Of a stretch of DNA of 40,071 bases, positions 24,141-33,184 are shown piece after piece (position 1 is the first letter of the stretch; every line of letters begins with the position of its first letter). The notes beneath the pieces were generated by a model. That model had not been told where the DNA came from, searched no databases, and saw nothing but the letters and a program-made list of their open reading frames with translations. The stretch comes from JAVBLP01 sp031553505 (lineage in GTDB: Bacteria > Elusimicrobiota > Endomicrobiia > Endomicrobiales > Endomicrobiaceae), in contig JAVBLP010000025.1 in the NCBI GenBank assembly GCA_031553505.1, forward strand, positions 1 to 40,071, read 5' to 3'. Both the position numbers and the translations under genes were made by a program.

Positions 24141-25595
24141 TTACTTGCCGTTAATATTATACTTTTTTTTGATTTGTGTCAATTTTTTGGAAACAGCGGT
24201 CAAAGCGGCTTTTGTGTCAGTAATTTTTCCTTCTTTTTGACCTAAAAGCGCCGTATTAAGCAATTCTCCAACCCAAGGGCCGGGCTTTAAACCGAATTCT
24301 TTCATTATAATATTGCCGTCAATAATTTTAGGAAGCGGTTTCGCGTTTGCCTGCTCAAAATACATACCCATAAGCCAGCGCGCCGCTTTTTCCTGTTTTT
24401 TCAACTCTGCGGGAGAAAATACTTTAAGCCTTTTATAGGAATGCCAGTCTGCCATTGCCAATATCAAATCTTCCGGAGTCCTGCTGCCCAAGTCCCTGAA
24501 AAGCTTTAAAGCGGCTTTTTTAGTTATTACTTTATTTTTTGTAAGGGTGGAAGGGCGCATATGGTTTTCCGTAAGGCAAACTGCGGCGGAAATATCTTTT
24601 TTTCCCATTTTAAGGTTTTTCATCATACTTTCTAATTTTTTGCCGCCTTCTTTTTCATGGCCGAAAAAGCGTATTTTATCCCCTTCTTTTTTAGCCGTTT
24701 CAGGTTTTGCGTTATCGTGGAAAAGAGCTACAAACTTCAATATTCCTGCCCTTGTAACGTTTTCGGAAAAATGTTCATTATTTGCAAAATGTTTTTGTAA
24801 ATCATCAGCGCTGTCGGGAAAATATTTTTTAAAATTACCCGTTATTTGTTCTGCCGCAGAAAGGGTCTCAAAAGAATGCTCGAACAAACCGCCGGGATGG
24901 TAATAAAACTTTTTCTTCGCGGCTTTCATATTTTTTACTTCCGGAAAAATTGCCGCAAGCAAACCAAACTTATCCATAAGCGCAAGTAAGCTGGCAGCAT
25001 TACTTGATGACAAAACCCTGAAAAATTCATTTTTAACCATTTCTGGCGCTGCTTTTTTAATAAGAGGAACGTCTTTTTTTATCTGTTTTAATGTTTCGGG
25101 TGAAATTTTAAAACCCAGCTCCGCCGCAAACCTGAAAGCCCTGAGCATACGCAAAGGGTCTTTTTTAAAAGAATTCCGCGACACTGTTTTTATGATTTTA
25201 GCTTTAAAGTCTTTCAGCCAGGCTTTATCAGGCATTATAAGGTGTTTTAAGAAATTGTCAAAGTTATTTAGCTTGAAAGCGACGGCATTAACCGTAAAAT
25301 CCCTTTTCAGCAAGTCTTCTTCAATATTTTTGCCTTCAATAAGCGAAATATCTATATTTTTAATATCGCAGTCTCCAAGCATTATTCTATAAGTTTCATT
25401 TGCGTCATCAATAGAAATGGCTTTTGATTTAAAAGTTTTGGCAACTTTCTGCGCGAAACGAAAAGCATTCTTATCAACGGCTAAATCGATATCGCCGCAT
25501 TTGCGTTTCAGTATAAGGTCGCGCGCAAATCCGCCTACGGCAAAAACCTCAATATTGTCCGGCAGTTTATTAATTATCCGTATCAGCGTTTCCAT
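24141..25595 (-). CDS. cca: CCA-adding enzyme / tRNA nucleotidyltransferase with HD domain
   Basis: Adds or repairs the 3' CCA of tRNAs. Seen: 484 residues. Nucleotidyltransferase head with VGGFARDLILKRKCGDIDLAV (catalytic D35 and D37), the RRDFTVNA-like KRDFTVNAVAF, and the class II neck motif DPLRMLRAFRFAAELGF. An HD-type domain follows, with H294-D295 in ALFHDNAKP and HPGGLFEHSFET before it. Class II CCA-adding, A-adding and poly(A) polymerases look alike, so exact specificity is not certain. Local context helps: tRNA-Arg in this window has no encoded CCA, so the cell needs CCA addition. One base separates it from oppF, so it is probably read through from the opp genes. Confidence 0.9.
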   Translation of the reverse strand: METLIRIINKLPDNIEVFAVGGFARDLILKRKCGDIDLAVDKNAFRFAQKVAKTFKSKAISIDDANETYRIMLGDCDIKNIDISLIEGKNIEEDLLKRDFTVNAVAFKLNNFDNFLKHLIMPDKAWLKDFKAKIIKTVSRNSFKKDPLRMLRAFRFAAELGFKISPETLKQIKKDVPLIKKAAPEMVKNEFFRVLSSSNAASLLALMDKFGLLAAIFPEVKNMKAAKKKFYYHPGGLFEHSFETLSAAEQITGNFKKYFPDSADDLQKHFANNEHFSENVTRAGILKFVALFHDNAKPETAKKEGDKIRFFGHEKEGGKKLESMMKNLKMGKKDISAAVCLTENHMRPSTLTKNKVITKKAALKLFRDLGSRTPEDLILAMADWHSYKRLKVFSPAELKKQEKAARWLMGMYFEQANAKPLPKIIDGNIIMKEFGLKPGPWVGELLNTALLGQKEGKITDTKAALTAVSKKLTQIKKKYNINGK

Positions 25596-25596
25596 T

Positions 25597-26349
25597 TTAA
25601 AGCTCCATCGATGATATCAAATCGACAATGTATTTATTTTCTTTTTCATTAAATATATTTTTACTTGTGTCATCTTTTAAAATTTTACCCTGCTCCATAA
25701 TTATCATCCTTTCAGCAAACTTTGCCGCCGCCGCGATGTCATGGGTTATCAGGATTATTGACGCGGAAGTATTTTGTTTAATACTTTCAAAAATACGCAT
25801 AATCTGGTTTTGTGAATACATATCAAGCGATGCAAACGGTTCGTCGGCTACTATAAGTTTAGGCTTTTTAAGCAATGCCCTGGCAACCGCTATCCTCTGC
25901 CTTTGACCGCCCGAAAACTGATGAGGGTAATTATCCAATATTTTAGGTTCAAGCCCTACCTGCTCAAGCGCGGATTTAACAGTATCTTCAACTTCATCGT
26001 ACTTTTTGCCTTTAAGAGCCTCCATCAAAGAAGACTTTATCCTCATTTTAGGGTCAAGCGAAGCATAAGGATTTTGAAATACCATCTGCGAAATGGATGA
26101 AAACTCATTTATGCCGTATTCTTTTAACGGTTTGCCGTAATACTCAACTGTGCCGCCGTCATAATCCAATATATCAGCGATAATTCTGCCCAAAGTGGTT
26201 TTTCCGGAGCCCGAGCTGCCTATAACAGAAAGAAATTCCCCTTCTTTAACGGAAAAGCTGACATTATCCAGTGCAAGAAATTTCTTTTCCCCGAAAAACT
26301 CTTTCGTTGTGTATGTTTTAGATAAATTTTTGACTTCCAAAAAACTCAT
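25597..26349 (-). CDS. oppF: Oligopeptide ABC transporter ATP-binding protein OppF
   Basis: One of two ATPases powering the Opp importer. Seen: 250 residues with Walker A GSSGSGKTT, Q-loop region MVFQNPYASLDPKM, signature FSGGQRQRIAVARALLKKP, Walker B LIVADEP and H-loop LITHD. The PYASLDP stretch is typical of OppF/DppF. It lies 21 bases after oppD. It is shorter than many OppF proteins because it lacks part of the usual C-terminal extension, although the ATPase core is complete. Confidence 0.92.
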   Translation of the reverse strand: MSFLEVKNLSKTYTTKEFFGEKKFLALDNVSFSVKEGEFLSVIGSSGSGKTTLGRIIADILDYDGGTVEYYGKPLKEYGINEFSSISQMVFQNPYASLDPKMRIKSSLMEALKGKKYDEVEDTVKSALEQVGLEPKILDNYPHQFSGGQRQRIAVARALLKKPKLIVADEPFASLDMYSQNQIMRIFESIKQNTSASIILITHDIAAAAKFAERMIIMEQGKILKDDTSKNIFNEKENKYIVDLISSMEL

Positions 26350-26370
26350 TCTTTGCCTTTTTCTTCGTTT

Positions 26371-27147
26371 TTAAATGCCTAAAAGAAGCTTTGTATATTC
26401 ATGCCTGGGGTTTTCAAGCACTTCTTTCGTTTTTCCGGATTCTACTATCTCGCCATCATGCATTACCGCCGCCCTGTCGGCATATTTTGCGGCAATTTTA
26501 ATATTATGCGTTATCATTATAAGAGTTAAACCGAGGCTTGTTTTAAGTTCTTCAAGCAAATCTAAAATCTGCTTTTGCACCGCCGCGTCAAGACCTGTTG
26601 TGGGCTCATCCGCGATTAATATTTCCGGAGAATTCATTATAGCCATAGCAATTAAAATTCTTTGTTTTTGCCCGCCGGAAAGCTGGTGCGGGTAAGAGTT
26701 ATAAATCCTGTCAAAATCTTCAAGGTGCACTTTTTCAAGCACTTCTTTTGTCTTTTTCCTGACTTCTTCTTTGCCCGCGCGCGGATTGTGAACGGAAAAA
26801 GCTTCATCAATCTGCCTGCCTGCTTTTATTACAGGGTTGAGATAAGATTGGGGGTCCTGAAAAATCATCGATATTTTTTTTCCTTTTATGGCGCGCTTTT
26901 CATCAAAAGTCATCTTTGTCATATCAGCACCGCCGTAGATGATGCTGCCGGAATTTATATATCCTCCGTCAATTTCCGTCAAATCCATCAAAGCTGAAGC
27001 AACCGTGCTTTTGCCGCTGCCGGAACGCCCCACAATAACAAAAGTTTCGCCTTTTTCTATGTCAAAGCTGACGTTTTTAACGGCTTTAACTATCCCGAAA
27101 GCCGCTTTATACTCTATGTTTAAATTTTTTACGCTTAAAACAGCCAT
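26371..27147 (-). CDS. oppD: Oligopeptide ABC transporter ATP-binding protein OppD
   Basis: Partner ATPase of OppF. Seen: 258 residues with Walker A GRSGSGKST, MIFQDPQSYLNPV, signature LSGGQKQRILIAMAIMNSP, Walker B ILIADEPTTGLD and H-loop MITHN. The LNP form after the Q-loop is typical of OppD/DppD. Its ATG shares one base with the oppC stop (TAATG at 27147). It ends after the ATPase core, without the longer C-terminal tail that carries an iron-sulfur or peptide-type extension in some members. Confidence 0.93.
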   Translation of the reverse strand: MAVLSVKNLNIEYKAAFGIVKAVKNVSFDIEKGETFVIVGRSGSGKSTVASALMDLTEIDGGYINSGSIIYGGADMTKMTFDEKRAIKGKKISMIFQDPQSYLNPVIKAGRQIDEAFSVHNPRAGKEEVRKKTKEVLEKVHLEDFDRIYNSYPHQLSGGQKQRILIAMAIMNSPEILIADEPTTGLDAAVQKQILDLLEELKTSLGLTLIMITHNIKIAAKYADRAAVMHDGEIVESGKTKEVLENPRHEYTKLLLGI

Positions 27148-27968
27148 TAATTCCTCGCATCTTTAGGGTCTAAAATATCGCGCAGCGATTCCCCTATCAA
27201 ATTAAAAGACAGTACCGTCAAAAGTATCACAATGCCCGGAAATACGGAGAGCCACCAGGCAACATATATATAATCTTTCCCCTGCATCAGTATCTGCCCC
27301 CAGGATGACATCGGCGGTTGAACCCCCAAACCTAAAAAAGATAATCCCGATTCCGTTAAAATCGCGCTGCCTATGCCTATCGCGGCATAAACTATTATCG
27401 GAGAGATGACATTTGGCAGAATATGCATAAAAAACAATCTGCGTTTTCTTACCGCAAGCATCTTTGACGCAAGCACAAACTCTCTTTCCCTTATAGACAA
27501 AACTTCCGCGCGGACAATTCTCGCAAGGCCCGTCCAGGAAGTTAAACCTATAACTATCATCACGTTGTAAATGTTCGGCTCAAAAAACGCTATAACGATT
27601 AAAATTAAAAAGAACGTTGGAAAACAAAGCATAATATCCGTAAAACGCATCAAAATACTGTCAGTCCACCCGCCGAAATAACCGGAAACCATACCTATAA
27701 TAGAACCTATAAAAATAGTGATAAGGACTGCGAAAAAACCCACTGACATCGATATTCTCGCGCCGTAAATCATACGGGAAAACACGTCCCTGCCCAAATC
27801 ATCGGTGCCGAGCCAATGCTGCGCGGAAGGAGCGGCAAGGCGCTGCGTTAAATCCTGGCTTGACGGATCATATGCGGTCAAAAAAGGCGCGAACACAGCA
27901 ATAAAAATAACTGTCACAATGAAAGAAAGACTTATAAATGCCGCTTTGTTTTTAAATATTTTTTCCAT
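27147..27968 (-). CDS. oppC: Oligopeptide ABC transporter permease OppC
   Basis: Inner-membrane channel subunit. Seen: 273 residues with an N-terminal helix (about 9-29), then the DppC/OppC landmark HWLGTDDLGRDVFSRMIYGAR and five more helices. The EAA loop region lies near IVRAEVLSIREREFVLASKML and the GLSFLGLGVQPPMSSWG motif near the C-terminus. Order B-C-D-F is the classic Opp/Dpp order. 31 bases separate it from oppB with no sign of a promoter or terminator. Confidence 0.95.
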   Translation of the reverse strand: MEKIFKNKAAFISLSFIVTVIFIAVFAPFLTAYDPSSQDLTQRLAAPSAQHWLGTDDLGRDVFSRMIYGARISMSVGFFAVLITIFIGSIIGMVSGYFGGWTDSILMRFTDIMLCFPTFFLILIVIAFFEPNIYNVMIVIGLTSWTGLARIVRAEVLSIREREFVLASKMLAVRKRRLFFMHILPNVISPIIVYAAIGIGSAILTESGLSFLGLGVQPPMSSWGQILMQGKDYIYVAWWLSVFPGIVILLTVLSFNLIGESLRDILDPKDARN

Positions 27969-27999
27969 GATTTTAATTATTATTCTATATTACCTGCCT

Positions 28000-28971
28000 T
28001 TATTTATACCTAATCCTCGGGTCTGCGGCGGAATACATAACATCCGCTATTATATTTCCAAGAAGCGTTAAAAACGCCGAGATCACGCCTATGCCCATAA
28101 TTACCGGGTAATCCCTTGCCATAATCGCTTCATAACCAAGCCTCCCCATGCCGGGATAAGAAAAAACCGTTTCAATTATAAAACTTCCGCCTATAAGCCC
28201 CGGAATAGATAAACCTATAATTGTTATAAGCGGCAATAAAGCATTCTTTAAAGCGTGATGAAAAATTACCTGTTTTTTGCTTAAGCCTTTGGCATAAGCC
28301 GTTTTTATGTAATCCTGCTTTAAAACATCAAGCATTCCAGAGCGTATATACCTTGAAAGCACGGCAAAAGAACCGAGAGTTGAAACAAAAACAGGAAGGA
28401 TTAAATGCCTGCCAAGGTCCAAAACTTTATGAAAGAAAGACATATCCCAGAAGTTAAAAGATACAATTCCCGAAATAGGCAACCATCCCAGCCATAAACC
28501 AAAAACTATCATCATCATAAGCGCAACCCAAAAAGCCGGCACGGAAAAACATATAAACACAATAACAGTTAAAACCCTGTCAAAAGAAGAGTATTTCCGC
28601 ACGGCAGAATACACGCCGATAGGTATTGCCACGACAATCATAACTATTATAGATAAAATATTTAAGAGTATGGTCGCCGGAAGCCTTTCCGCTATTTTTT
28701 GTATAGCCGGCCTGCCGTCTTTAAACGAATTGCCGAAATCAAGTACGGCAACCCTTTTTAGCCAGTTCCAATACTGTTCATGAAGCGGTTTATCCAAACC
28801 GTAAAGCTTAAAAAGCCTTTCTTTCGCTTCTGAACTTACTTTAGTATTTAAATCCGTCATTACATCGGTAGGGCGTCCCGGAGTAAAATACATAACGGAA
28901 AACGTAATTATGGTTATGCCTATTATTATAGGTATTGAATAAAGTAATCGTTTGACTAAATACTGAAACAC
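28000..28971 (-). CDS. oppB: Oligopeptide ABC transporter permease OppB
   Basis: Second channel subunit. Seen: 323 residues, six hydrophobic segments, starting with MFQYLVKRLLYSIPIIIGIT as usual for OppB/DppB. YGLDKPLHEQYWNWL follows and the EAA loop region RSGMLDVLKQDYIKTAYAKGLS is clear. The C-terminus has VFSYPGMGRLGYEAI and ends ADPRIRYK. Nine bases separate it from oppA. Confidence 0.96.
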   Translation of the reverse strand: MFQYLVKRLLYSIPIIIGITIITFSVMYFTPGRPTDVMTDLNTKVSSEAKERLFKLYGLDKPLHEQYWNWLKRVAVLDFGNSFKDGRPAIQKIAERLPATILLNILSIIVMIVVAIPIGVYSAVRKYSSFDRVLTVIVFICFSVPAFWVALMMMIVFGLWLGWLPISGIVSFNFWDMSFFHKVLDLGRHLILPVFVSTLGSFAVLSRYIRSGMLDVLKQDYIKTAYAKGLSKKQVIFHHALKNALLPLITIIGLSIPGLIGGSFIIETVFSYPGMGRLGYEAIMARDYPVIMGIGVISAFLTLLGNIIADVMYSAADPRIRYK

Positions 28972-28980
28972 ATAAACCCC

Positions 28981-30597
28981 TTAATCCTGAAAAGAATACT
29001 TAATCCGGCTTTTCGGCACCCACCACCTGATAAAATTATGCCCTATGCCCGCGGGCGCTTCTTCTATGCCTTTAAACCTTTTATGCAAAGCCGACATACC
29101 TTCCGGATAATACAGAAAAATACACGGAATGTCTTTATACATTATTTCCTGTATTTCAAAATACATCTTTTTTCTCTCTTCCTGGTTAAATGTTCTTCTG
29201 GCGTTTTCGTACAATTCGTCTATTTTTGGATTATTGTACGACATAAAGTTGTACTCTCTCGGAGCCGTTTGTTTTGAATGCCATAAAGCGTACTGGTCCG
29301 GGTCGAGAGTCAGGCTCCAGCCCATAATCAAAGCGTCAAAATCGCGTTTTGCTATATATTGGTTTATAAATGTCGAAAACTCTATAATCCGTATGCTCGT
29401 TTTAATGCCGATTTTTTTAAGCTGTTCCTGTATAACCTGCGCGGCAAGTTCTCTTTGTTTGCCTCCCTGATTAGTCGTAATCGTAAACTCAAAAGGTTTG
29501 CCGTTATGCTCAAGATAACCGTCTTTGTTAATATCTTCAAAACCGAGTTCTTTTAGTATTTCCAAAGCTTTTTGAGGATTATATTCCGCAAACGGTATGT
29601 TTGTATTATATGCCCAGCTTTGCGGAGGATACGGGCCGATTGCCTCTTTGCCCGTTCCTAAAAGCACTCCGTCTATTATATCGTTTTTATTGATTGCGTA
29701 TTGGATTGCCCTGCGGAAATCGACATTATCAAACGGTTTTCTAAGCATATTCATACCGAAGAAAGTGAAAGCAAAAGACGGTTCTCTGTATTTATTATAG
29801 TGTTTGAAAAAGCTGTCATAAGCGCCCCACTGGTCAGGAGTAAGCCCTACTAAATCCAAAGATTCATTGCGCAGTTCCAAAAACTGCACGGCAGAATCCG
29901 GCACAACCTGAATTATATATCTTTCAATATACGGTTTGCCTTCATGGTAATACGGATTTGCGGCAAGTACGATTTTTTGGTCTGTCTGCCATGAGACAAA
30001 TTTATACGGCCCTGTGCCGATGGGATTTCTGTTTGCAGGAGCGTTATTAATATCCAGGCCTCTGAAGATGTGTTCCGGTATTATAGACATCATCCAGTTT
30101 TGCAGGTTAGGGGCAAAAGGAGTATCATAGGTAACCTTAACCGTATAATCGTCAATAACAATAAACTCTTTTACAATTAAGAAATCCGCGGAGTAAGACG
30201 TTCTGGTATTGCTGTCAATTAAAATTTTATATGTAAATTCAACGTCTTTTGCCGTAAACGGTTCGCCGTCATGCCATAAAACGTCTTTGCGGAGTTTGAA
30301 AACAATAGATAACCCGTCTTTTGCGACTTCATAGCTTTCCGCCAAATCACCTACAATATTTAAATTTTTATCAAACTTTAGCATTCCGTTAAAAAGCTGC
30401 GCTATAGCAGTACCTGAAGCCGTATCGTTTGCAAGGATGGGGTTGAGGTATGACGCGTCGCTTAAACTGCCTACGACATAAGCGTCGCCGTATGCCGGAA
30501 TATTATCTTCCGCAAGAGAATCTAGTTCGGTTTTTTGCGCATTATCCGAACAGGAAAATAAAAACAATAAAAGAAACAACACCGCTTTACTTTTCAT
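28981..30597 (-). CDS. oppA: Oligopeptide-binding lipoprotein OppA (SBP family 5)
   Basis: Captures peptides in the periplasm and delivers them to OppBC. Seen: about 538 residues from ATG 30597, with a short lipoprotein signal ending LFSC (Cys16), so the protein should be lipid-anchored. Family motifs: LNPILANDTASGTAI near the start, LAESYEVAKDGLSIVFKLRKDVLWHDGEPFTAKDVEF, GTGPYKFVSW, and a C-terminal lobe with LDPDQYALWHS. A TTG codon 12 bases upstream could also start the gene but has no support. The start overlaps the end of the M16-family gene by 11 bases, so peptidase and transporter are likely produced together. Peptide preference cannot be read from the sequence. Confidence 0.93.
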   Translation of the reverse strand: MKSKAVLFLLLFLFSCSDNAQKTELDSLAEDNIPAYGDAYVVGSLSDASYLNPILANDTASGTAIAQLFNGMLKFDKNLNIVGDLAESYEVAKDGLSIVFKLRKDVLWHDGEPFTAKDVEFTYKILIDSNTRTSYSADFLIVKEFIVIDDYTVKVTYDTPFAPNLQNWMMSIIPEHIFRGLDINNAPANRNPIGTGPYKFVSWQTDQKIVLAANPYYHEGKPYIERYIIQVVPDSAVQFLELRNESLDLVGLTPDQWGAYDSFFKHYNKYREPSFAFTFFGMNMLRKPFDNVDFRRAIQYAINKNDIIDGVLLGTGKEAIGPYPPQSWAYNTNIPFAEYNPQKALEILKELGFEDINKDGYLEHNGKPFEFTITTNQGGKQRELAAQVIQEQLKKIGIKTSIRIIEFSTFINQYIAKRDFDALIMGWSLTLDPDQYALWHSKQTAPREYNFMSYNNPKIDELYENARRTFNQEERKKMYFEIQEIMYKDIPCIFLYYPEGMSALHKRFKGIEEAPAGIGHNFIRWWVPKSRIKYSFQD

Positions 30598-31876
30598 CAG
30601 GGTTGACAATAACCGTCAGGGAAGATTTGCCAAACACCCTGTTCGCGGTTTCGTGTATATCCTTTGGAGTAATTTTTTCGATATCATTAATGTATTCTTC
30701 ATCATATTTATAACCCTGTCCTACTATCTCTCTCCAGCCGTAATAGTATGAAAGCCTGCCTGTTGTCTGCCTGTCCATAACGTACAAGCCTTTTATATAC
30801 GTTTTTGTATCTTTTAACTCCTGCGCTCCAACTTCTTTTGAGCAAAAATCTTTTAATATTTCATCTATCCTTTTTAACGTTAAATCTATGTTTTTTTTAT
30901 CAAGCCCGATATAAATCGCAAAAAAACTTTCTTCTATTCTTGAAGGATATACCGCGTTTACTTCATAAGCAAGCCCTAGTTTTTCCCTCAGCTCCACAAA
31001 AAGCGTGCTTGTCATCCTTCCGCCTAAAAGAGCGCCTATAACTTTAAGCGCGACAAAATCTTTACCGGTCAAATCCGGCGCCGGATAGCCCTGCATTATA
31101 TAGGCCTGGTTAAACTTTCCTTTTATGGTTTTAGTTTCGGCTTTTTTAGCAGCCGGGGCAAAAACTGGTTTTTCATACTTTTTTCCGGAATTTATGCTTC
31201 CGAAATGCTTTTCAAGAGATTTTTTAACTGTTTGCTCATCTATATTGCCTGCTACGGAAATTAAAATATTTGAAGCGTTGTAAGCGTAACCGTGCCAGTT
31301 TTCCATATCTTCGGCTGTTATTTTCCCAACTGTTTCAATTGAACCAGCTTCCGGAACTGAATACGGCATATCGCCGTAAAAAAGTTTTATAAACTTATCG
31401 GAAGCAGTCCTTCCTATGCTGTCTTTTCTTGAAACCAATCCCGCTTTGATATTCTGTTTTTCAAAAACAATATCCCTTTCTTCAAAAGCCGGGTTTGATA
31501 CGACATCCGCGCAAATTTCCACGGCGCGGTCAAAATACTCGGACAAAAAACTCATATTTACGGATGACATATCGTAATCCGTATCACAAGATAAATCCGC
31601 GCCGATATTTTCAACATCGTCCGCAAGCTGTACGCTCGGGCGGTTTTTTGTAGCTTTGACCATAAGAGATGATGTCAAATTTGAAATCCCAGCGTTTTTT
31701 GCGTTTTCGCTGAGAACCGATACGGGCGTAAACACCCTTAAAGATACCACTTCTACCCCGTTAGTTTTTGCAAATATAACTTTTATGCCGTTATTAAGTT
31801 TAAAATCGCTCACTGTTGCGCCTCCCGCGGACTGTGCCGTAAACATCAGAATAAAAAACAATAAAAGCTTCTTCAT
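30587..31876 (-). CDS. M16-family peptidase-like protein without zinc motif (non-catalytic subunit)
   Basis: Seen: 429 residues, signal peptide 1-19 (ending AGGA), then a two-lobed M16 fold. Where active family members have HxxEH, this protein reads GISNLTSSLM, so the zinc site is absent. Other family features are kept, such as GGRMTSTLFVELREKLGLAYEV and the late Arg/Tyr pair region RQTTGRLSYYYG. Known: in several bacterial and mitochondrial M16B systems one active and one inactive subunit form a heterodimer in which the inactive one helps hold substrate. The active partner gene is directly upstream with no gap. Likely periplasmic. Supplies, with its partner, cut peptides for the Opp system encoded next. 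Confidence 0.88.
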   Translation of the reverse strand: MKKLLLFFILMFTAQSAGGATVSDFKLNNGIKVIFAKTNGVEVVSLRVFTPVSVLSENAKNAGISNLTSSLMVKATKNRPSVQLADDVENIGADLSCDTDYDMSSVNMSFLSEYFDRAVEICADVVSNPAFEERDIVFEKQNIKAGLVSRKDSIGRTASDKFIKLFYGDMPYSVPEAGSIETVGKITAEDMENWHGYAYNASNILISVAGNIDEQTVKKSLEKHFGSINSGKKYEKPVFAPAAKKAETKTIKGKFNQAYIMQGYPAPDLTGKDFVALKVIGALLGGRMTSTLFVELREKLGLAYEVNAVYPSRIEESFFAIYIGLDKKNIDLTLKRIDEILKDFCSKEVGAQELKDTKTYIKGLYVMDRQTTGRLSYYYGWREIVGQGYKYDEEYINDIEKITPKDIHETANRVFGKSSLTVIVNPDEK

Positions 31877-33184
31877 TTATTTTGCCTTCGGCTTAAGAGC
31901 CATGGTTGTAAACTTATCCGCCGAATAATACTTGGCAAAAAAAGCCTGTATATCTTTGCCGCTTAAGGCTTCTATCTGCGGAAGATAATTTTTTACCGCG
32001 CCGGGTTTGCCTAAAAGATTCCAAAAACCGTAATCATAGGCAACATCGGACGGCGTTTCGTGAGAGAAATTCCAGCCTGTTTTAATCGCAAGTTTTGCCC
32101 TTGCAAGCTCATCTTCTGTTATGCCTTCATTTATTATGCTTTCGATCTGTTTTTTGATTTCAGTTTTTATTTCTTCAAGATTTTTAGCGTCAAAAACCGA
32201 AATAACATACGCAAGACCCGTGCCTTTAGTTGTCATAAAAGAAGAACCTATAGAATATGCAAGCTGTTTTTCTTCTTTTATAACCCTGTAAAGCCTTGAG
32301 GATTTTCCGCCGCCTAAAACCGTCAAAGCAAGGTCTGCGGCATATATGTCATCGGAGCTGATATCCGGCCCCAAAAAGCCGCCAAGCATATAGCTTACTT
32401 CCACGTTGCCGTCTTTTACCGTATCGGCTCCTGCAACTGCGCCTTCTTTCAGCAAAGGATCCTGAGTTGCCGCTTTTTTTTCAAACTTTCCGAAAGTTTC
32501 ATCCACCAGCTTTTCCGTTTTATTTTTGTCAAAGTTTCCGGAAATGACAACAATCATCTTTGCTGGTACATAGTGCGTACTGTAATAGTCATATATTTCG
32601 TCTCTTGATACGCTGCCTATAACATCCGCGGTGCCCAAAACGCTGTTTTTTAAAGCGCTATGCTTGTAAACCGTTTCAAAAAAACTTTCATACAAAACGG
32701 ATACGGGTTTATCGGAATGCCTTTGTATTTCTTCTATAACAACCTTTCTTTCCATATCAATTTCATTTTGCGGAAACAAAGGGCTTTGCATAACGTCCGC
32801 GAGCATTTTCAACGCTTCTTCAACACCGTCTTTTTGTATATTTATATAATACATCGTGAACTCTTTTGAAGTCGCGGCATTTATATAACCGCCCATATTT
32901 TCAACGCGCCTGCTGAGCTCGTCTCCCGTATAGTTTTTGCTTCCTTTAAACATAAGATGTTCAAGAAAATGCGACAAACCGGCCTGCGAAGGTTTTTCAT
33001 CAACAGATCCTGCCCTTATATAAACATTTACGGAAGCCGTAAGGCTGTCGTCATTATGGACAAAGATTGAAGTGAGCCCGTTTTCGTATTGTGTCATTCC
33101 TGCTCCTTTAGAAGCGCACCCGTACGCCGAAATCATAAGCGCACATGCAAATGCTGCCGCCGTCATTAAATTTTTATTTTTCAT
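31877..33184 (-). CDS. M16-family zinc peptidase, lipoprotein
   Basis: Seen: 435 residues, lipoprotein-type signal with Cys23 in SAYGC, then the complete zinc motif SHFLEH (H72, E75, H76) with the distal Glu in VVIEEI (E151 or E152). The C-terminal half carries LGGGKSSRLYRVIKEEKQLAYS as in pitrilysin/processing peptidase relatives. It should be an active clamshell protease of M16B type anchored in the envelope. The start overlaps the stop of the NAD(P)HX epimerase gene as ATGA. The downstream gene is its catalytically dead paralogue. Substrates are likely short unfolded peptides, as for the family. Confidence 0.93.
   Translation of the reverse strand: MKNKNLMTAAAFACALMISAYGCASKGAGMTQYENGLTSIFVHNDDSLTASVNVYIRAGSVDEKPSQAGLSHFLEHLMFKGSKNYTGDELSRRVENMGGYINAATSKEFTMYYINIQKDGVEEALKMLADVMQSPLFPQNEIDMERKVVIEEIQRHSDKPVSVLYESFFETVYKHSALKNSVLGTADVIGSVSRDEIYDYYSTHYVPAKMIVVISGNFDKNKTEKLVDETFGKFEKKAATQDPLLKEGAVAGADTVKDGNVEVSYMLGGFLGPDISSDDIYAADLALTVLGGGKSSRLYRVIKEEKQLAYSIGSSFMTTKGTGLAYVISVFDAKNLEEIKTEIKKQIESIINEGITEDELARAKLAIKTGWNFSHETPSDVAYDYGFWNLLGKPGAVKNYLPQIEALSGKDIQAFFAKYYSADKFTTMALKPKAK

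Noticed and set aside
30598..30609. TTG start for oppA
   Set aside because: It has no ribosome site and adds four residues before a normal lipoprotein signal; ATG at 30597 is simpler.
30587..31876. Active zinc peptidase for the second M16 gene
   Set aside because: The HxxEH motif is absent; only the upstream paralogue has it.
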